Part shown: in pieces, positions 21,153 through 29,942 of the stretch
Layout: every line of letters begins with the position of its first letter
How positions within the stretch are numbered: position 1 is the first letter of the stretch
NCBI RefSeq assembly: GCF_001458215.1
Contig: NZ_CYTW01000006.1
Location: 161,680-225,679 of the forward strand
Direction of reading: 5' to 3'
Source: Shimia thalassica
GTDB taxonomy: Bacteria; Pseudomonadota; Alphaproteobacteria; Rhodobacterales; Rhodobacteraceae
Length of the DNA: 64,000 bases
The notes under the pieces: generated by a model
Told to the model about the DNA's origin: nothing
What the model saw: the letters and a program-made list of their open reading frames with translations, nothing else
Database searches by the model: none
Program-made: the position numbers and the translations under genes

Positions 21153-21974
21153 ATGACACAAAAAATGGATTCTCCGAAAATGACTTTGCGCGACCGCATC
21201 GCCGTTCAACTCGAGCGGCCCATTGTCCGCTATTTCATCTTGGGCGTTATTCTTTTCAACGCCGTGATTCTTGGGCTCGAGACATCGACCGAAGTCATGG
21301 AGGATATCGGTCCCCTGATCATAACGCTCGACAAACTGTGTCTGGCCATTTTCGTCATTGAAATCGTGGCCAAACTCTATGTCCACAGATTGCAGTTTTT
21401 CCGCGACGGCTGGAACATCTTTGACTTTGTGATTGTCGGTATCTCTCTCATCCCTGCCGCGCAAACCTTCTCGGTCTTGCGGGCGCTGCGTATCCTTCGT
21501 CTGTTGCGTGTGGTGTCGGTGGCCCCGTCATTGCGACGGGTGATCGAAGGCCTGTTGAATGCTTTGCCCGGGATGGGATCAGTCTTTTTGCTGATGGGCC
21601 TCGTTTTCTATATCGGCGCGGTCATGGCGACCAAATTGTTTGGAACGCAGTTTCCGGAATGGTTCGGGACGCTGGGTCGGTCAACGTATTCATTGTTCCA
21701 GATCATGACCCTGGAAAGCTGGTCCATGGGTATTGTTCGCCCTGTAATGGAGGCTGAACCTTATGCATGGGCGTTTTTTGTCCCGTTCATTCTGGCAACA
21801 ACATTTATCATTCTAAACCTTGTCGTGGGTTTGGTCGTGAATTCGATGCAGGACGCGCACCATGCCGAAGCCGATGAATTGACAGGATCTTATCGGGACG
21901 AAGTTCTGGCGCGATTGTCAGAAATCGAAGGACTGTTGAAGACATCCGCCGACAAGAGGCGTGATCCGGAATAA
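21153..21974 (+). CDS. Voltage-gated sodium channel, single-domain bacterial Nav
   Basis: Six-transmembrane ion channel subunit expected to assemble as a tetramer in the inner membrane. 273 residues from the ATG at 21153. S1 starts near residue 26. S4 carries the voltage-sensor arginines R110, R113, R116 and R119 at every third position. The pore has the selectivity filter TLESWSM at 186-192, the sequence typical of bacterial Nav channels such as NavAb. S6 is followed by a C-terminal helical tail (about 240-262). There is no clear ribosome binding site before 21153; ATGs at 21165 and 21180 are alternatives. Confidence 0.9.
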   Translation: MTQKMDSPKMTLRDRIAVQLERPIVRYFILGVILFNAVILGLETSTEVMEDIGPLIITLDKLCLAIFVIEIVAKLYVHRLQFFRDGWNIFDFVIVGISLIPAAQTFSVLRALRILRLLRVVSVAPSLRRVIEGLLNALPGMGSVFLLMGLVFYIGAVMATKLFGTQFPEWFGTLGRSTYSLFQIMTLESWSMGIVRPVMEAEPYAWAFFVPFILATTFIILNLVVGLVVNSMQDAHHAEADELTGSYRDEVLARLSEIEGLLKTSADKRRDPE

Positions 21975-21998
21975 CTTTTTCTAAGTATAGCAGATACC

Positions 21999-22023
21999 TA
22001 AGGCCGCAATTTGCGGCCTTTTC
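21999..22023 (+). terminator. Terminator of the sodium channel gene
   Basis: AAGGCCGCAA and TTGCGGCCTT form a 10-bp perfect repeat, followed by TTCTTTT on the plus strand, 25 bp after the channel stop. Confidence 0.85.
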
Positions 22024-22052
22024 TTTTGGAGGTGTTGACTCTCATGTATCAA

Positions 22053-22072
22053 ATGAGACATCAATGTCTCAT
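22053..22072. promoter_or_regulatory. Palindromic operator overlapping the tetR start codon
   Basis: ATGAGACAT-CA-ATGTCTCAT is a 9-bp perfect inverted repeat with a 2-nt centre, the size and form of TetR-family operators. A third half-site, CTCAT, lies at 22041-22045. The right arm runs into the ATG of tetR, so binding would directly block its expression. Confidence 0.7.
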
Positions 22073-22619
22073 GACGCAAAAAACTGAAACTATGATTCTC
22101 GAAGCAGCGTTTGCGCTGTTTGCGGTGAAACCCACGGCCACTTTGGCAGAAGTGGCTAAAAGGGCCGACGTTGGCCGCGCGACCTTGCACCGATTGTTCA
22201 AAGGCCGTGATGATCTGATGGCGGCTTTGGCTCATCGCGCAATGGCAGAGCTTGATCAGGCCGTTGACCAAGCCACCAAAGACGCAGCCACCTATACCGA
22301 CGGCCTGCGGCTTACTCTCAAAGCGATGATTCCCTTGGCAGAACGCCAGCTTTTCCTTGCAAACGAACCGGTCGACCACATGCCCTCGGTCGCGAAAGAG
22401 CTTGCACAACAGCGTGTTGAATTGACGGACCTTGTTGAGGCCGCCAAACACGAAGGCAGCTTTGATAACGCGGTCCCGACGGCATGGATTGTACAGTCGT
22501 TCGAAGCATTGACCTACGCTGCGTGGACGATGGTTTGCGAAGGAGAGGCCACGCCGAAACAGGCGTCTGCCCTAGCGTGGAGAACACTCACTATTGGCGT
22601 AAAAGGAGACGTAAAATGA
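22071..22619 (+). CDS. TetR/AcrR family transcriptional regulator
   Basis: 182 residues from the ATG at 22071. The N-terminal HTH runs through LAEVAKRADVGRATLHRLFKGRDDLMAAL, of the usual TetR form. The remainder is the all-helical ligand domain. An upstream in-frame start at 22011 is possible but lies inside the preceding terminator. The stop overlaps the ATG of the fatty acid hydroxylase gene by four bases, and a 20-bp palindrome covers its own start codon. It is therefore probably an autoregulating repressor controlling the hydroxylase in response to an unknown, perhaps lipid, ligand. Confidence 0.88.
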   Translation: MTQKTETMILEAAFALFAVKPTATLAEVAKRADVGRATLHRLFKGRDDLMAALAHRAMAELDQAVDQATKDAATYTDGLRLTLKAMIPLAERQLFLANEPVDHMPSVAKELAQQRVELTDLVEAAKHEGSFDNAVPTAWIVQSFEALTYAAWTMVCEGEATPKQASALAWRTLTIGVKGDVK

Positions 22620-23458
22620 CGTCAGAAAGTTTCTTTACCTTGTCCGAACGCATTGACGAGGTGTTCTTTTTCATCGGCGCTGCCGTTTTGCTGATTGAGG
22701 TTCTCGAGGCGATTTTCAAAGGCAACTTGCGCAAGAAAACCTTGATGGAAATGCTGGCAAGTGCGTCGACACAAATCCCGTTTCTGCTTGTCGAAATCTT
22801 TGTGATGACCTTTGCCTATGGGGTTTTGTACATGGTGAGCGCGAATTTCGTCTCATGGCAGATCCCAACAACATGGGTCACGGTCATTGTGGCTTTGGTC
22901 CTCGTCGACCTGACATATTACTGGGAACACAGGATCGCGCATCAGGTGCGACTTTTGTGGACACAGCACGCCGTACACCATTCATCACGGGACTATAGCA
23001 TCATCACGAGCATCCGCTTTGGCCCGTTCGAGAGTCTCTGGGCGCTGATCATGCACATCCCGTTGGTGTTGATCGGATTTGCACCGGATGTGGTGTTCGG
23101 ATGCAGCCTTATCGTCCTGGGATACCAGACGTGGCTGCACACCGAAGTCATCGGAAAACTCGGACCTTTGGAATGGGTGCTGAACACCCCGTCACATCAC
23201 CGTGTACATCATGGGGCGGACGCCAAATATCTTGATAAGAACTATGGTGGCATTCTCATCATCTGGGACCGGATGTTTGGAAGCTTTCAAGTAGAGGAAG
23301 AACGCCCGCGCTATGGTTTGACGACCGATTTCGACAGCCAGAATCCAATCAAGGTCTGGTTCTCGGAACTGCCGGCACTGATGAAAGACCTCAGGAACGC
23401 AAAAAGCGGACAAGAAGTCTGGATGCGTTTGTTTGGCCGACCGGGTTGGAAGCCCTGA
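22616..23458 (+). CDS. Sterol desaturase/fatty acid hydroxylase superfamily protein
   Basis: Integral-membrane non-haem di-iron oxygenase of 280 residues. The three histidine clusters are present: HRIAH at 105-109, HAVHH at 118-122, and HHRVHH about 75 residues later. Several hydrophobic segments precede and separate them. Members hydroxylate or desaturate lipids such as sterols, fatty acids, ornithine lipids or carotenoids; the substrate here is not inferable. It is translationally coupled to the TetR gene (ATGA overlap), which suggests ligand-induced expression. Confidence 0.9.
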   Translation: MTSESFFTLSERIDEVFFFIGAAVLLIEVLEAIFKGNLRKKTLMEMLASASTQIPFLLVEIFVMTFAYGVLYMVSANFVSWQIPTTWVTVIVALVLVDLTYYWEHRIAHQVRLLWTQHAVHHSSRDYSIITSIRFGPFESLWALIMHIPLVLIGFAPDVVFGCSLIVLGYQTWLHTEVIGKLGPLEWVLNTPSHHRVHHGADAKYLDKNYGGILIIWDRMFGSFQVEEERPRYGLTTDFDSQNPIKVWFSELPALMKDLRNAKSGQEVWMRLFGRPGWKP

Positions 23459-23509
23459 GAACGCGAAAGCCCTCTTGCCGCATCAACCGGCAAAGGGCAT
23501 ACCGTTTTC

Positions 23510-24154
23510 ATGGCAAAACAACTGAATTATCACACCATCCGCGAGATTTTCACTCGGTTCCAAGAGGCCGAGCCGGAACCCAAAGGGGAACTGGACCACG
23601 TAAACGCCTATACGCTGGTCGTTGCTGTGGCTCTGTCGGCGCAAGCCACGGACAAAGGCGTAAACCGGGCGACGGCGGACCTGTTTAAAATCGCGGATAC
23701 ACCACAGAAAATGCTCGATTTGGGGGAAGAGGCCCTGATCGAGCACATCAAGACAATTGGCCTTTTCCGGAACAAGGCCAAAAATGTTATCAAGCTCTCG
23801 CGATTGCTTGTCGACGAGTATGACGGAGAGGTGCCCTGTTCGCGCGCCGCACTTGAAAGCTTGCCGGGTGTCGGTCGCAAAACCGCGAATGTGGTGCTGA
23901 ATATGTGGTGGCAGTACCCCGCACAGGCGGTAGACACGCATATCTATCGATTTGGAAACCGGTCCGGCGTGTGCCCTGGCAAGGATGTTGTTGCTGTCGA
24001 GCGCGCGATCGAAGACCAAATTCCGGTTGATTTCCAGCTACACGCACATCATTGGATGATCTTGCACGGGCGCTATGTCTGCAAGGCGCGCAAGCCCTTG
24101 TGCGGCACTTGCCTGATCCGTGACCTATGTGAATTCGAGGACAAAAACTTATGA
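23510..24154 (+). CDS. nth: Endonuclease III
   Basis: DNA glycosylase/AP lyase for oxidised pyrimidines. 214 residues. The helix-hairpin-helix LPGVGRKTANVVL carries catalytic K124, and D142 lies in AVDTHIYRF. The [4Fe-4S] ligands C191, C198, C201 and C207 show the classical C-x6-C-x2-C-x5-C spacing. The stop overlaps the next gene by four bases (ATGA). Confidence 0.97.
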   Translation: MAKQLNYHTIREIFTRFQEAEPEPKGELDHVNAYTLVVAVALSAQATDKGVNRATADLFKIADTPQKMLDLGEEALIEHIKTIGLFRNKAKNVIKLSRLLVDEYDGEVPCSRAALESLPGVGRKTANVVLNMWWQYPAQAVDTHIYRFGNRSGVCPGKDVVAVERAIEDQIPVDFQLHAHHWMILHGRYVCKARKPLCGTCLIRDLCEFEDKNL

Positions 24155-25134
24155 CCCAGTATCAGGTTGTCGGCATCGGCAACGCCATCGTTGATGTGAT
24201 CTCTCAATCCGATGACTCGTTCCTCGATTTAATGGGGATTCAAAAGGGCATTATGCAACTGGTCGAAAAAGAGCGGGGCGAAATGCTCTATGCTTCTATG
24301 ACCAACCGGACACAGGCCCCCGGTGGTTCTGTGGCCAACACGATTGCGGGTTTGGGCAGTCTTGGCCTGTCGACAGCCTTTATCGGACGTGTGCACGATG
24401 ACGCGTTGGGCAATTTTTATGCTGCGGAAATGCAGGCTGATGGGACGGATTTTGTAAATCCGCCGGTTGCAGGTGGCGAGCTTCCCACATCCCGATCGAT
24501 GATCTTTGTGTCGCCGGACGGCGAGCGTTCGATGAACACCTATCTGGGGATCTCGGCGGAACTTGGCCCCGAGGATGTTTCGGATGATGTCGCCGGACAG
24601 GCGCAATTGTTGTTTCTCGAAGGCTATCTCTATGACAAGCCTAAGGGCAAAGAAGCGTTTGAAGCAGCTGCTCGGTTGTGTCGTGCAGGCGGCGGCAAAG
24701 CGGGGATCGCCCTGTCTGACCCCTTCTGTGTGGAACGCCACCGCGATGACTTCCGTAGGTTGGTCAAAGAACTGGATTACGTGATCGGCAACGAACATGA
24801 GTGGCAATCCCTCTACCAGACAGATCTGTCATCTGCGCTCGAACAAGCGGCCCAAGACGCCGGGATGGTGGTCTGCACGCGGTCCGGTCATGATGTTGTT
24901 CTGGTCCGTGGCGAGGAAGAGGCGATTGTGCCCGTGAACGAAGTTGTGCCCGTTGATGCGACCGGCGCAGGCGATCAGTTCGCAGCAGGGTTCCTCTATG
25001 GTGTTGCCACAGGTCAGCCGCTTGAAGTGGCCGGGCGCATGGGATGCGTCGCTGCGGCCGAGGTCATTGGCCACTACGGTGCCCGCCCTGAAAAAGAGGT
25101 CAAGGCGCTGTTTCGGGATGCAGGCCTGATCTAA
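24151..25134 (+). CDS. PfkB-family carbohydrate/adenosine kinase
   Basis: Ribokinase-fold sugar or nucleoside kinase of 327 residues. The N-terminal VVGIGNAIVDVIS segment and GGSVANTIAGLGSLG are substrate-site features. The C-terminal DATGAGDQFAAGFLYG holds the anion hole and catalytic Asp. The overall pattern resembles the alphaproteobacterial adenosine-kinase-like branch, but PfkB substrates are hard to assign by eye. Translationally coupled to nth, and followed by a strong terminator. Confidence 0.9.
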   Translation: MTQYQVVGIGNAIVDVISQSDDSFLDLMGIQKGIMQLVEKERGEMLYASMTNRTQAPGGSVANTIAGLGSLGLSTAFIGRVHDDALGNFYAAEMQADGTDFVNPPVAGGELPTSRSMIFVSPDGERSMNTYLGISAELGPEDVSDDVAGQAQLLFLEGYLYDKPKGKEAFEAAARLCRAGGGKAGIALSDPFCVERHRDDFRRLVKELDYVIGNEHEWQSLYQTDLSSALEQAAQDAGMVVCTRSGHDVVLVRGEEEAIVPVNEVVPVDATGAGDQFAAGFLYGVATGQPLEVAGRMGCVAAAEVIGHYGARPEKEVKALFRDAGLI

Positions 25135-25151
25135 CACTTCCCCGCAAAAAC

Positions 25152-25186
25152 AAACCCCAAGGCAGGATGCTCTGCCTTGGGGTTTT
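25152..25186 (+). terminator. Terminator of the nth-kinase operon
   Basis: A 14-bp perfect stem (AAACCCCAAGGCAG / CTGCCTTGGGGTTT) with a 6-nt loop, followed by TTTTCTTT. Confidence 0.9.
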
Positions 25187-25228
25187 CTTTATCCGGCGAT
25201 CAATCACGACAGGCGCGTGCGCTCGGCT

Positions 25229-26047
25229 TCAATCGCCCAACTTGGCGTGAACCTCATCCAGATCGATCTCTCCGATGGGCATCTTGTTCGATGGATCTTC
25301 GAAATCGTATTTGAATAGATCAAAATCGCGTTTGTAGATTTCATAAACCAGATGCATCGACAGATCGTCGAAATAGTCTTCGACAGGGTGCGCGCGTTTT
25401 GGCCCATGACCTTCGGATTCATTGAAACGCGGAATTTGCGACAAATCGAGGGAATGGCGTGTGTCGATGTTATCCAGAACCGACTGCATGCCTTCGTTGA
25501 ACTTTTCAGTCCAGAAGATGTTGTCGTAGCTCCCACCATTCACAATAAACGTCGAGACGTGGCCCGACATACCGGACCAATGGATGTCAGGATCCATGGG
25601 GCGGCGCCACCGGATGGTATCGCGCGTGAACAACAAGAAGCGGCGGAAGCTGCGAATCTGATCGAATTCCTGTTTGCCATCATCACCGCCGACTTCGATC
25701 CCGTATTTCTGGATCAAGGTCGGGACGAGATTACCGCGATACCGCTTGCCGTTACGCTGGATGCCGCAGATTTTGTCGAAAAAGGAACTGAGAATACGTG
25801 TGTAAGGATTGCGGACACATGTGAACGCATAAGATTTGTGCGATTGGACGTTTTTCGTGATGGGCCCTTGGCTCTCCTCAAGTGCCCATTTGTGCATGCC
25901 GCCCGTAGCGTCATGAATGTCGCCATCGAAAAATTCGCCCTGATCCGAATAGTACATGATCTGACCGATTGTCGAACATGCGCATTTGGGAACAACACGA
26001 TAGACCACGCTTTCGCTTTCGGTCATCCAAGTGCCGGGAAACCCCAT
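25229..26047 (-). CDS. Sulfotransferase family protein (HNK-1/Sulfotransfer_2 type)
   Basis: Predicted PAPS-dependent carbohydrate sulfotransferase. From the ATG at 26047, preceded by a strong GGAGG ribosome binding site, it has 272 residues; a GTG at 26092 is less likely. The 5'-phosphosulfate loop is VPKCACSTIGQIM, and the 3'-phosphate site is CVRNPYTRILSSFF. Both have the form found in eukaryote-like chondroitin/HNK-1 sulfotransferases. It is divergent from a Core-2-type glycosyltransferase across 150 bp, which suggests that both decorate one polysaccharide. Confidence 0.88.
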   Translation of the reverse strand: MGFPGTWMTESESVVYRVVPKCACSTIGQIMYYSDQGEFFDGDIHDATGGMHKWALEESQGPITKNVQSHKSYAFTCVRNPYTRILSSFFDKICGIQRNGKRYRGNLVPTLIQKYGIEVGGDDGKQEFDQIRSFRRFLLFTRDTIRWRRPMDPDIHWSGMSGHVSTFIVNGGSYDNIFWTEKFNEGMQSVLDNIDTRHSLDLSQIPRFNESEGHGPKRAHPVEDYFDDLSMHLVYEIYKRDFDLFKYDFEDPSNKMPIGEIDLDEVHAKLGD

Positions 26048-26197
26048 AAAGTACCGCCTCCGTTTGTCTGTGATCCTGAGCAAACCGGTCACAGTTTCAA
26101 TTAGCTACAAAAAAGCAAAGAAATCCTGTTTATTCAACGCCCGATCAGCATTATCAAGCTAAACAATCACTGCAAAATCGAGGTAACGGTTTCCAAA

Positions 26198-27775
26198 ATG
26201 GCAAAAATCGCGTTTATTTTGCTCTGCCACAAGGATCCGGAGGCAATTATTCTACAGGCGCAGCGTCTGACGGCTGCTGGTGATTATATTGCAATCCACT
26301 TTGATGCGCGCGCCAAACGCGAACATTTTGACCTCATCAAAGAAGCACTGGAAGACAACCCCAACGTCGCGTTTTCGAGAAAACGCATCAAATGTGGCTG
26401 GGGGGCGTGGTCGCTTGTTCAGGCGACGTTATATGCGGTTGAGGCCGCGGTAGACAGTTTTCCGCGCGCGACGCATTTTTACATGCTGTCCGGCGATTGC
26501 ATGCCCATCAAGACCGCCGACTATGTGCATGATTATCTCGACGACAATGATGTCGATTTCATCGAGAGCTTTGACTACTTCGAAAGTGACTGGATCAAGA
26601 CCGGCATGAAAGAAGAGCGGTTGATCTACCGCCATTTCTTTAATGAACGCACACAGAAGTGGCGGTTCTATGCGGCCTTCAATTTCCAGAAAAAGTTCGG
26701 GCTGGCCCGTGAAATCCCTGCGGATATCCAGGTGCAAATCGGCTCGCAATGGTGGTGTTTGCGCAGGCAAACCATGGAAGCCGTTCTGGAATTCACCCGC
26801 AAACGCAAAGATGTCATGCGTTTTTTTCGGACCACATGGATTCCGGATGAAACGTTTTTCCAGACCATTGTACGGCATCTGATTCCCGAGGCCGAAATCC
26901 GGACGCGCACGCTGACGTTTCTGATGTTCACCGATTATGGGATGCCGCTGACATTCTATAATGACCATTATGATTTGCTGTTGAATCAGGATTTTCTGTT
27001 CGCTCGGAAAATCAGCCCGGAAGCTTTGGAGTTGAAAGAGCGGTTGGGTAACCTGTTTGCTGCATCCGGTGTGCGGTTCCAGATTTCTGGTGAAGGCCCA
27101 AGTCTGTTTCGGTTCCTGACCGGACGCGGCAGGATCGGACGGCGGTTCGCCAGCAGATTTTGGGAAACCGAGTCCGCCTTTGGCCGGAACCGGGAACTCA
27201 AGATTATCGTTTGCAAAAAGTGGCACGTGGCAAAGCGCCTTTTGGCGTCAGTTGAAAAGCACACGGATCTGCCGTCCATGGCCTATTTGTTTAACGAAGA
27301 AAGTTCCCCGCTTCCCGATCTCGGGGGAATTCAAGCCACGCTTGCAAAGCGCACGCGCCACCGGCGGGCGTTGATGCGCATGTTGTTTGACTATTACGAC
27401 ACGGATCAGATGGTGATTTGCCTCGACCCGTCTTCGCTTGATCTGATTTATGACTTTTATGGCGATCGTTCAGGGACGCGTATGCTCGAAATTCAGTGTG
27501 ACTTTTCGGATGACTATCTGATTGGGCACGCCAACCGGATTGGCCTTGTCGGGGCGCAGACTCCCAAGGAAACCTTGGAAAGCCTGCTGCCGACGATCCG
27601 GCAGGATATCGTTCATGAAAGCGACAAGATCAGGGACGGTAATTTCGAGCATCACTATAGGCTGCGCGAAAAAGACGATTACGAGGCCCATGTTGTGGCG
27701 TTGACGGGGTTCCTCAAATCATCCGAGGAAAAGGCCGGCAAGGTGGCCACCGTCAATCACCTGTTTGCCGACTGA
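26198..27775 (+). CDS. Core-2/I-branching beta-1,6-N-acetylglucosaminyltransferase-like protein (GT14)
   Basis: 525-residue protein whose N-terminal 290 residues have the GT14 features: MAKIAFILLCHKDPE start, HFDARAKREHFDLIK, FYMLSGDCMPIK and the acceptor-side WIPDETFFQT with a likely catalytic Glu. The C-terminal 230 residues form a separate conserved domain with no clear motif that I can name. I see no signal peptide or membrane span, so it is probably cytoplasmic. It is divergently paired with the sulfotransferase, and both likely act on a surface glycan. Confidence 0.85.
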   Translation: MAKIAFILLCHKDPEAIILQAQRLTAAGDYIAIHFDARAKREHFDLIKEALEDNPNVAFSRKRIKCGWGAWSLVQATLYAVEAAVDSFPRATHFYMLSGDCMPIKTADYVHDYLDDNDVDFIESFDYFESDWIKTGMKEERLIYRHFFNERTQKWRFYAAFNFQKKFGLAREIPADIQVQIGSQWWCLRRQTMEAVLEFTRKRKDVMRFFRTTWIPDETFFQTIVRHLIPEAEIRTRTLTFLMFTDYGMPLTFYNDHYDLLLNQDFLFARKISPEALELKERLGNLFAASGVRFQISGEGPSLFRFLTGRGRIGRRFASRFWETESAFGRNRELKIIVCKKWHVAKRLLASVEKHTDLPSMAYLFNEESSPLPDLGGIQATLAKRTRHRRALMRMLFDYYDTDQMVICLDPSSLDLIYDFYGDRSGTRMLEIQCDFSDDYLIGHANRIGLVGAQTPKETLESLLPTIRQDIVHESDKIRDGNFEHHYRLREKDDYEAHVVALTGFLKSSEEKAGKVATVNHLFAD

Positions 27776-27821
27776 TTGCCCAAAAGCACTTCAAAACGGG
27801 AGCCATGCGTGCAGGCCCAGC

Positions 27822-28754
27822 TTATTGGGACGCCGTGAGTTTGAGGAAGACATCTTCAAGGCTGGCTTGTTCGGTTTTTACATCACGGATACGAATACCG
27901 GCTTCATGCACGGCGCTCAGAACGTCTTCGGCAGTCGTTTCTTTGGCGTGATAGGTAAAGCTCAACGTGCCGTTTGCACGACGGCTGACAGTCAGGCCTT
28001 TGAACTCGGGCAAAGTGTCGGGTGTGTCCATCGGGTCAATGACCAAAGTCTTGGAATCAATCTGCCCCAACAGGTTTGACGTGCTGTCACGCGCAACAAG
28101 CTCGCCCTGATCGATGATAGCGATCTGATCACACATTTCCTCGGCCTCTTCGAGGTAATGGGTGGTGAGGATAATCGTCATGCCGCGGTCTTGATTCAGC
28201 TTGCGAATATTGGCCCAGAGCATTTGCCGCAGTTCGATATCGACGCCCGCCGTCGGTTCATCCAGAACAAGAATTTGCGGATGATGCACCAGTGCCTTGC
28301 CCAACAAAAGCCTGCGACGCATTCCACCCGACAGGGTCCGCGCATATGCTTCGGCCTTATCGGTAAGGCCGACCATCTCGAGGATTTCGTCGCTGCGCCG
28401 TTGCGCTTTGGGAACGCCGTAAAGGCCCGCCTGAACCTCAAGTGCACCACGCGGCGTAAAGAAGGGATCAAGGTTCAGCTCTTGGGGCATGACCCCGATC
28501 GCGGCGCGCGATTGGCGCGGGTTTTCGTCCTGATCAAAGCCCCAAATGCGGACCGAACCAGTGGTTTTGGTCACCAGACCGGCCATGATATTGATCGTCG
28601 TGGACTTGCCAGCGCCGTTTGGCCCGAGGAGGCCAAAGATGGAACCAACAGGAATATCCAGATTCAATCCCTTGAGGGCCTGCTTTGCCGGCGCCCCTTT
28701 GCTGGCCTGATAGGTCTTGGTCAGGCCCTGAATTTCAATGGCGTTCTGCGTCAT
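27822..28754 (-). CDS. ABC transporter ATP-binding protein (ABC-2/DRA type)
   Basis: 310-residue ATPase. Walker A is GPNGAGKST near residue 46, the signature is [15 protein letters not shown], Walker B is ILVLDEP, and the switch His is in [10 protein letters not shown]. The C-terminal 90 residues form the extension common in drug-resistance type (CcmA/YadG-like) ATPases. Normally the partner ABC-2 permease is adjacent, but here the neighbours are a glycosyltransferase and a zinc protein. The permease must be elsewhere or the protein has another role. Confidence 0.88.
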   Translation of the reverse strand: MTQNAIEIQGLTKTYQASKGAPAKQALKGLNLDIPVGSIFGLLGPNGAGKSTTINIMAGLVTKTTGSVRIWGFDQDENPRQSRAAIGVMPQELNLDPFFTPRGALEVQAGLYGVPKAQRRSDEILEMVGLTDKAEAYARTLSGGMRRRLLLGKALVHHPQILVLDEPTAGVDIELRQMLWANIRKLNQDRGMTIILTTHYLEEAEEMCDQIAIIDQGELVARDSTSNLLGQIDSKTLVIDPMDTPDTLPEFKGLTVSRRANGTLSFTYHAKETTAEDVLSAVHEAGIRIRDVKTEQASLEDVFLKLTASQ

Positions 28755-28840
28755 GGCTGCTCTTGCCCCGCGGGATTGTATGGATCATAGTCGCCCTTAA
28801 CGAACCCGGTTGGGAACGGCAACCAAAAGGACAGTGCACA

Positions 28841-29023
28841 ATGAGCCAGCAAGCCCCTGAAACCAAGATCGTAGACAGCTATAAGGTGGCCTGTGATGGC
28901 GGTGAAGGTGCATTGGGTCACCCTCGGGTCTATTTGCAGATACCGGCAGAACAAGGTTGGGTTGAATGCCCTTATTGCGACTGCAAATATGTCCACAAAA
29001 GCGCGGCTGACAAGGCCGCATAG
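28841..29023 (+). CDS. Zinc-finger protein of the NDUFS6/zf-CHCC family
   Basis: 60-residue protein from the ATG at 28841. It contains [17 protein letters not shown] followed by [11 protein letters not shown]: a Cys-x8-His and Cys-x2-Cys set as in the mitochondrial complex I accessory subunit NDUFS6. In alphaproteobacteria this family is linked to complex I assembly, by similarity. No nuo genes are nearby. It stands alone between a minus-strand ABC ATPase and a minus-strand phosphatase. Confidence 0.85.
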   Translation: MSQQAPETKIVDSYKVACDGGEGALGHPRVYLQIPAEQGWVECPYCDCKYVHKSAADKAA

Positions 29024-29072
29024 CTTAAACGCGACCTGCCAGAATCTCCGAAAACAACGCAGCCTTCGCGGA

Positions 29073-29732
29073 TCACAGATGCGTTTGCGCGTTATGTCTT
29101 TCGGGCATTTCCAGATGTGGCACACCGTTGAACTGGACCAGCAGGGGTTGGTCCAGCACCATTTGCCAGCGATGCACGGACGTGTTCATGATGGCCAAAC
29201 ACATTTTGGACCATCCACCCACATCCAGTGAAAGCGTTTGGCGCAACACCATGCCGATCAATCCACCAGACGTCACAACCAACGCCCGGCCTTCGCCTTT
29301 CGCGATATCTGTCATGGCTTCACGAACGCGCGTTTCAAAATCGATGTAAGACTCCGGCGCCCCTTCGATTTCACCGCGCTCCCATGCTCCTAAGACTGCT
29401 GGCAAATGCTCGACAAAGCCCTCGCGCTCGGCTGGAACGGCCAGACCGTGCTGTTCTTCCATGAGCTGGGACAGGGTGAAGTAGGTGAATTCGTTCAACC
29501 GAGGGTCTTGGATGATTTCGGCGTGTTTTTCGGCACCCATGCTTGTTGCGGTTTCGATATGCCGCGTGAGCGTGCCACAGTAAACGCGCTGAAACCGGTC
29601 TCCGGTCGAGTCCATATGCGCACCCAGCCAGCGGGCCTGTTGGTGACCCAGTTCGGACAAACGGTCATACGAAATCTCGTCACGGGCTTCGGTGTTTGCC
29701 TGACCGTGGCGCACAAGGGTAATATGGGGCAT
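29073..29732 (-). CDS. Histidine phosphatase family protein
   Basis: Phosphoglycerate-mutase-like phosphatase of 219 residues. The phosphoacceptor histidine is in LVRHGQAN (RHG at residues 8-10), and a second catalytic region is VVTSGGLIGMVL, where the usual SH is replaced by SG. Substrate unknown. The replaced second histidine is worth noting because it might lower activity. Confidence 0.85.
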   Translation of the reverse strand: MPHITLVRHGQANTEARDEISYDRLSELGHQQARWLGAHMDSTGDRFQRVYCGTLTRHIETATSMGAEKHAEIIQDPRLNEFTYFTLSQLMEEQHGLAVPAEREGFVEHLPAVLGAWERGEIEGAPESYIDFETRVREAMTDIAKGEGRALVVTSGGLIGMVLRQTLSLDVGGWSKMCLAIMNTSVHRWQMVLDQPLLVQFNGVPHLEMPERHNAQTHL

Positions 29733-29942
29733 CAGAAAATCCTTTGATATCGCCCTATGCGTAAGCCAGCAGGCGGCCCACGAAAAGAGCAGATTTTAGA
29801 CGGGACGCCGATGTGACGCATCGGAAACTCTGGATTGCGAAACCGTCCGCGCTTGGCGCAAATTTGCCTTGCACTGTCGGATTGAGAGACTCGTTGTTGT
29901 GAAACCCCAGAGTAAAGTGGCGGCTGAATCATGGAGACACGC

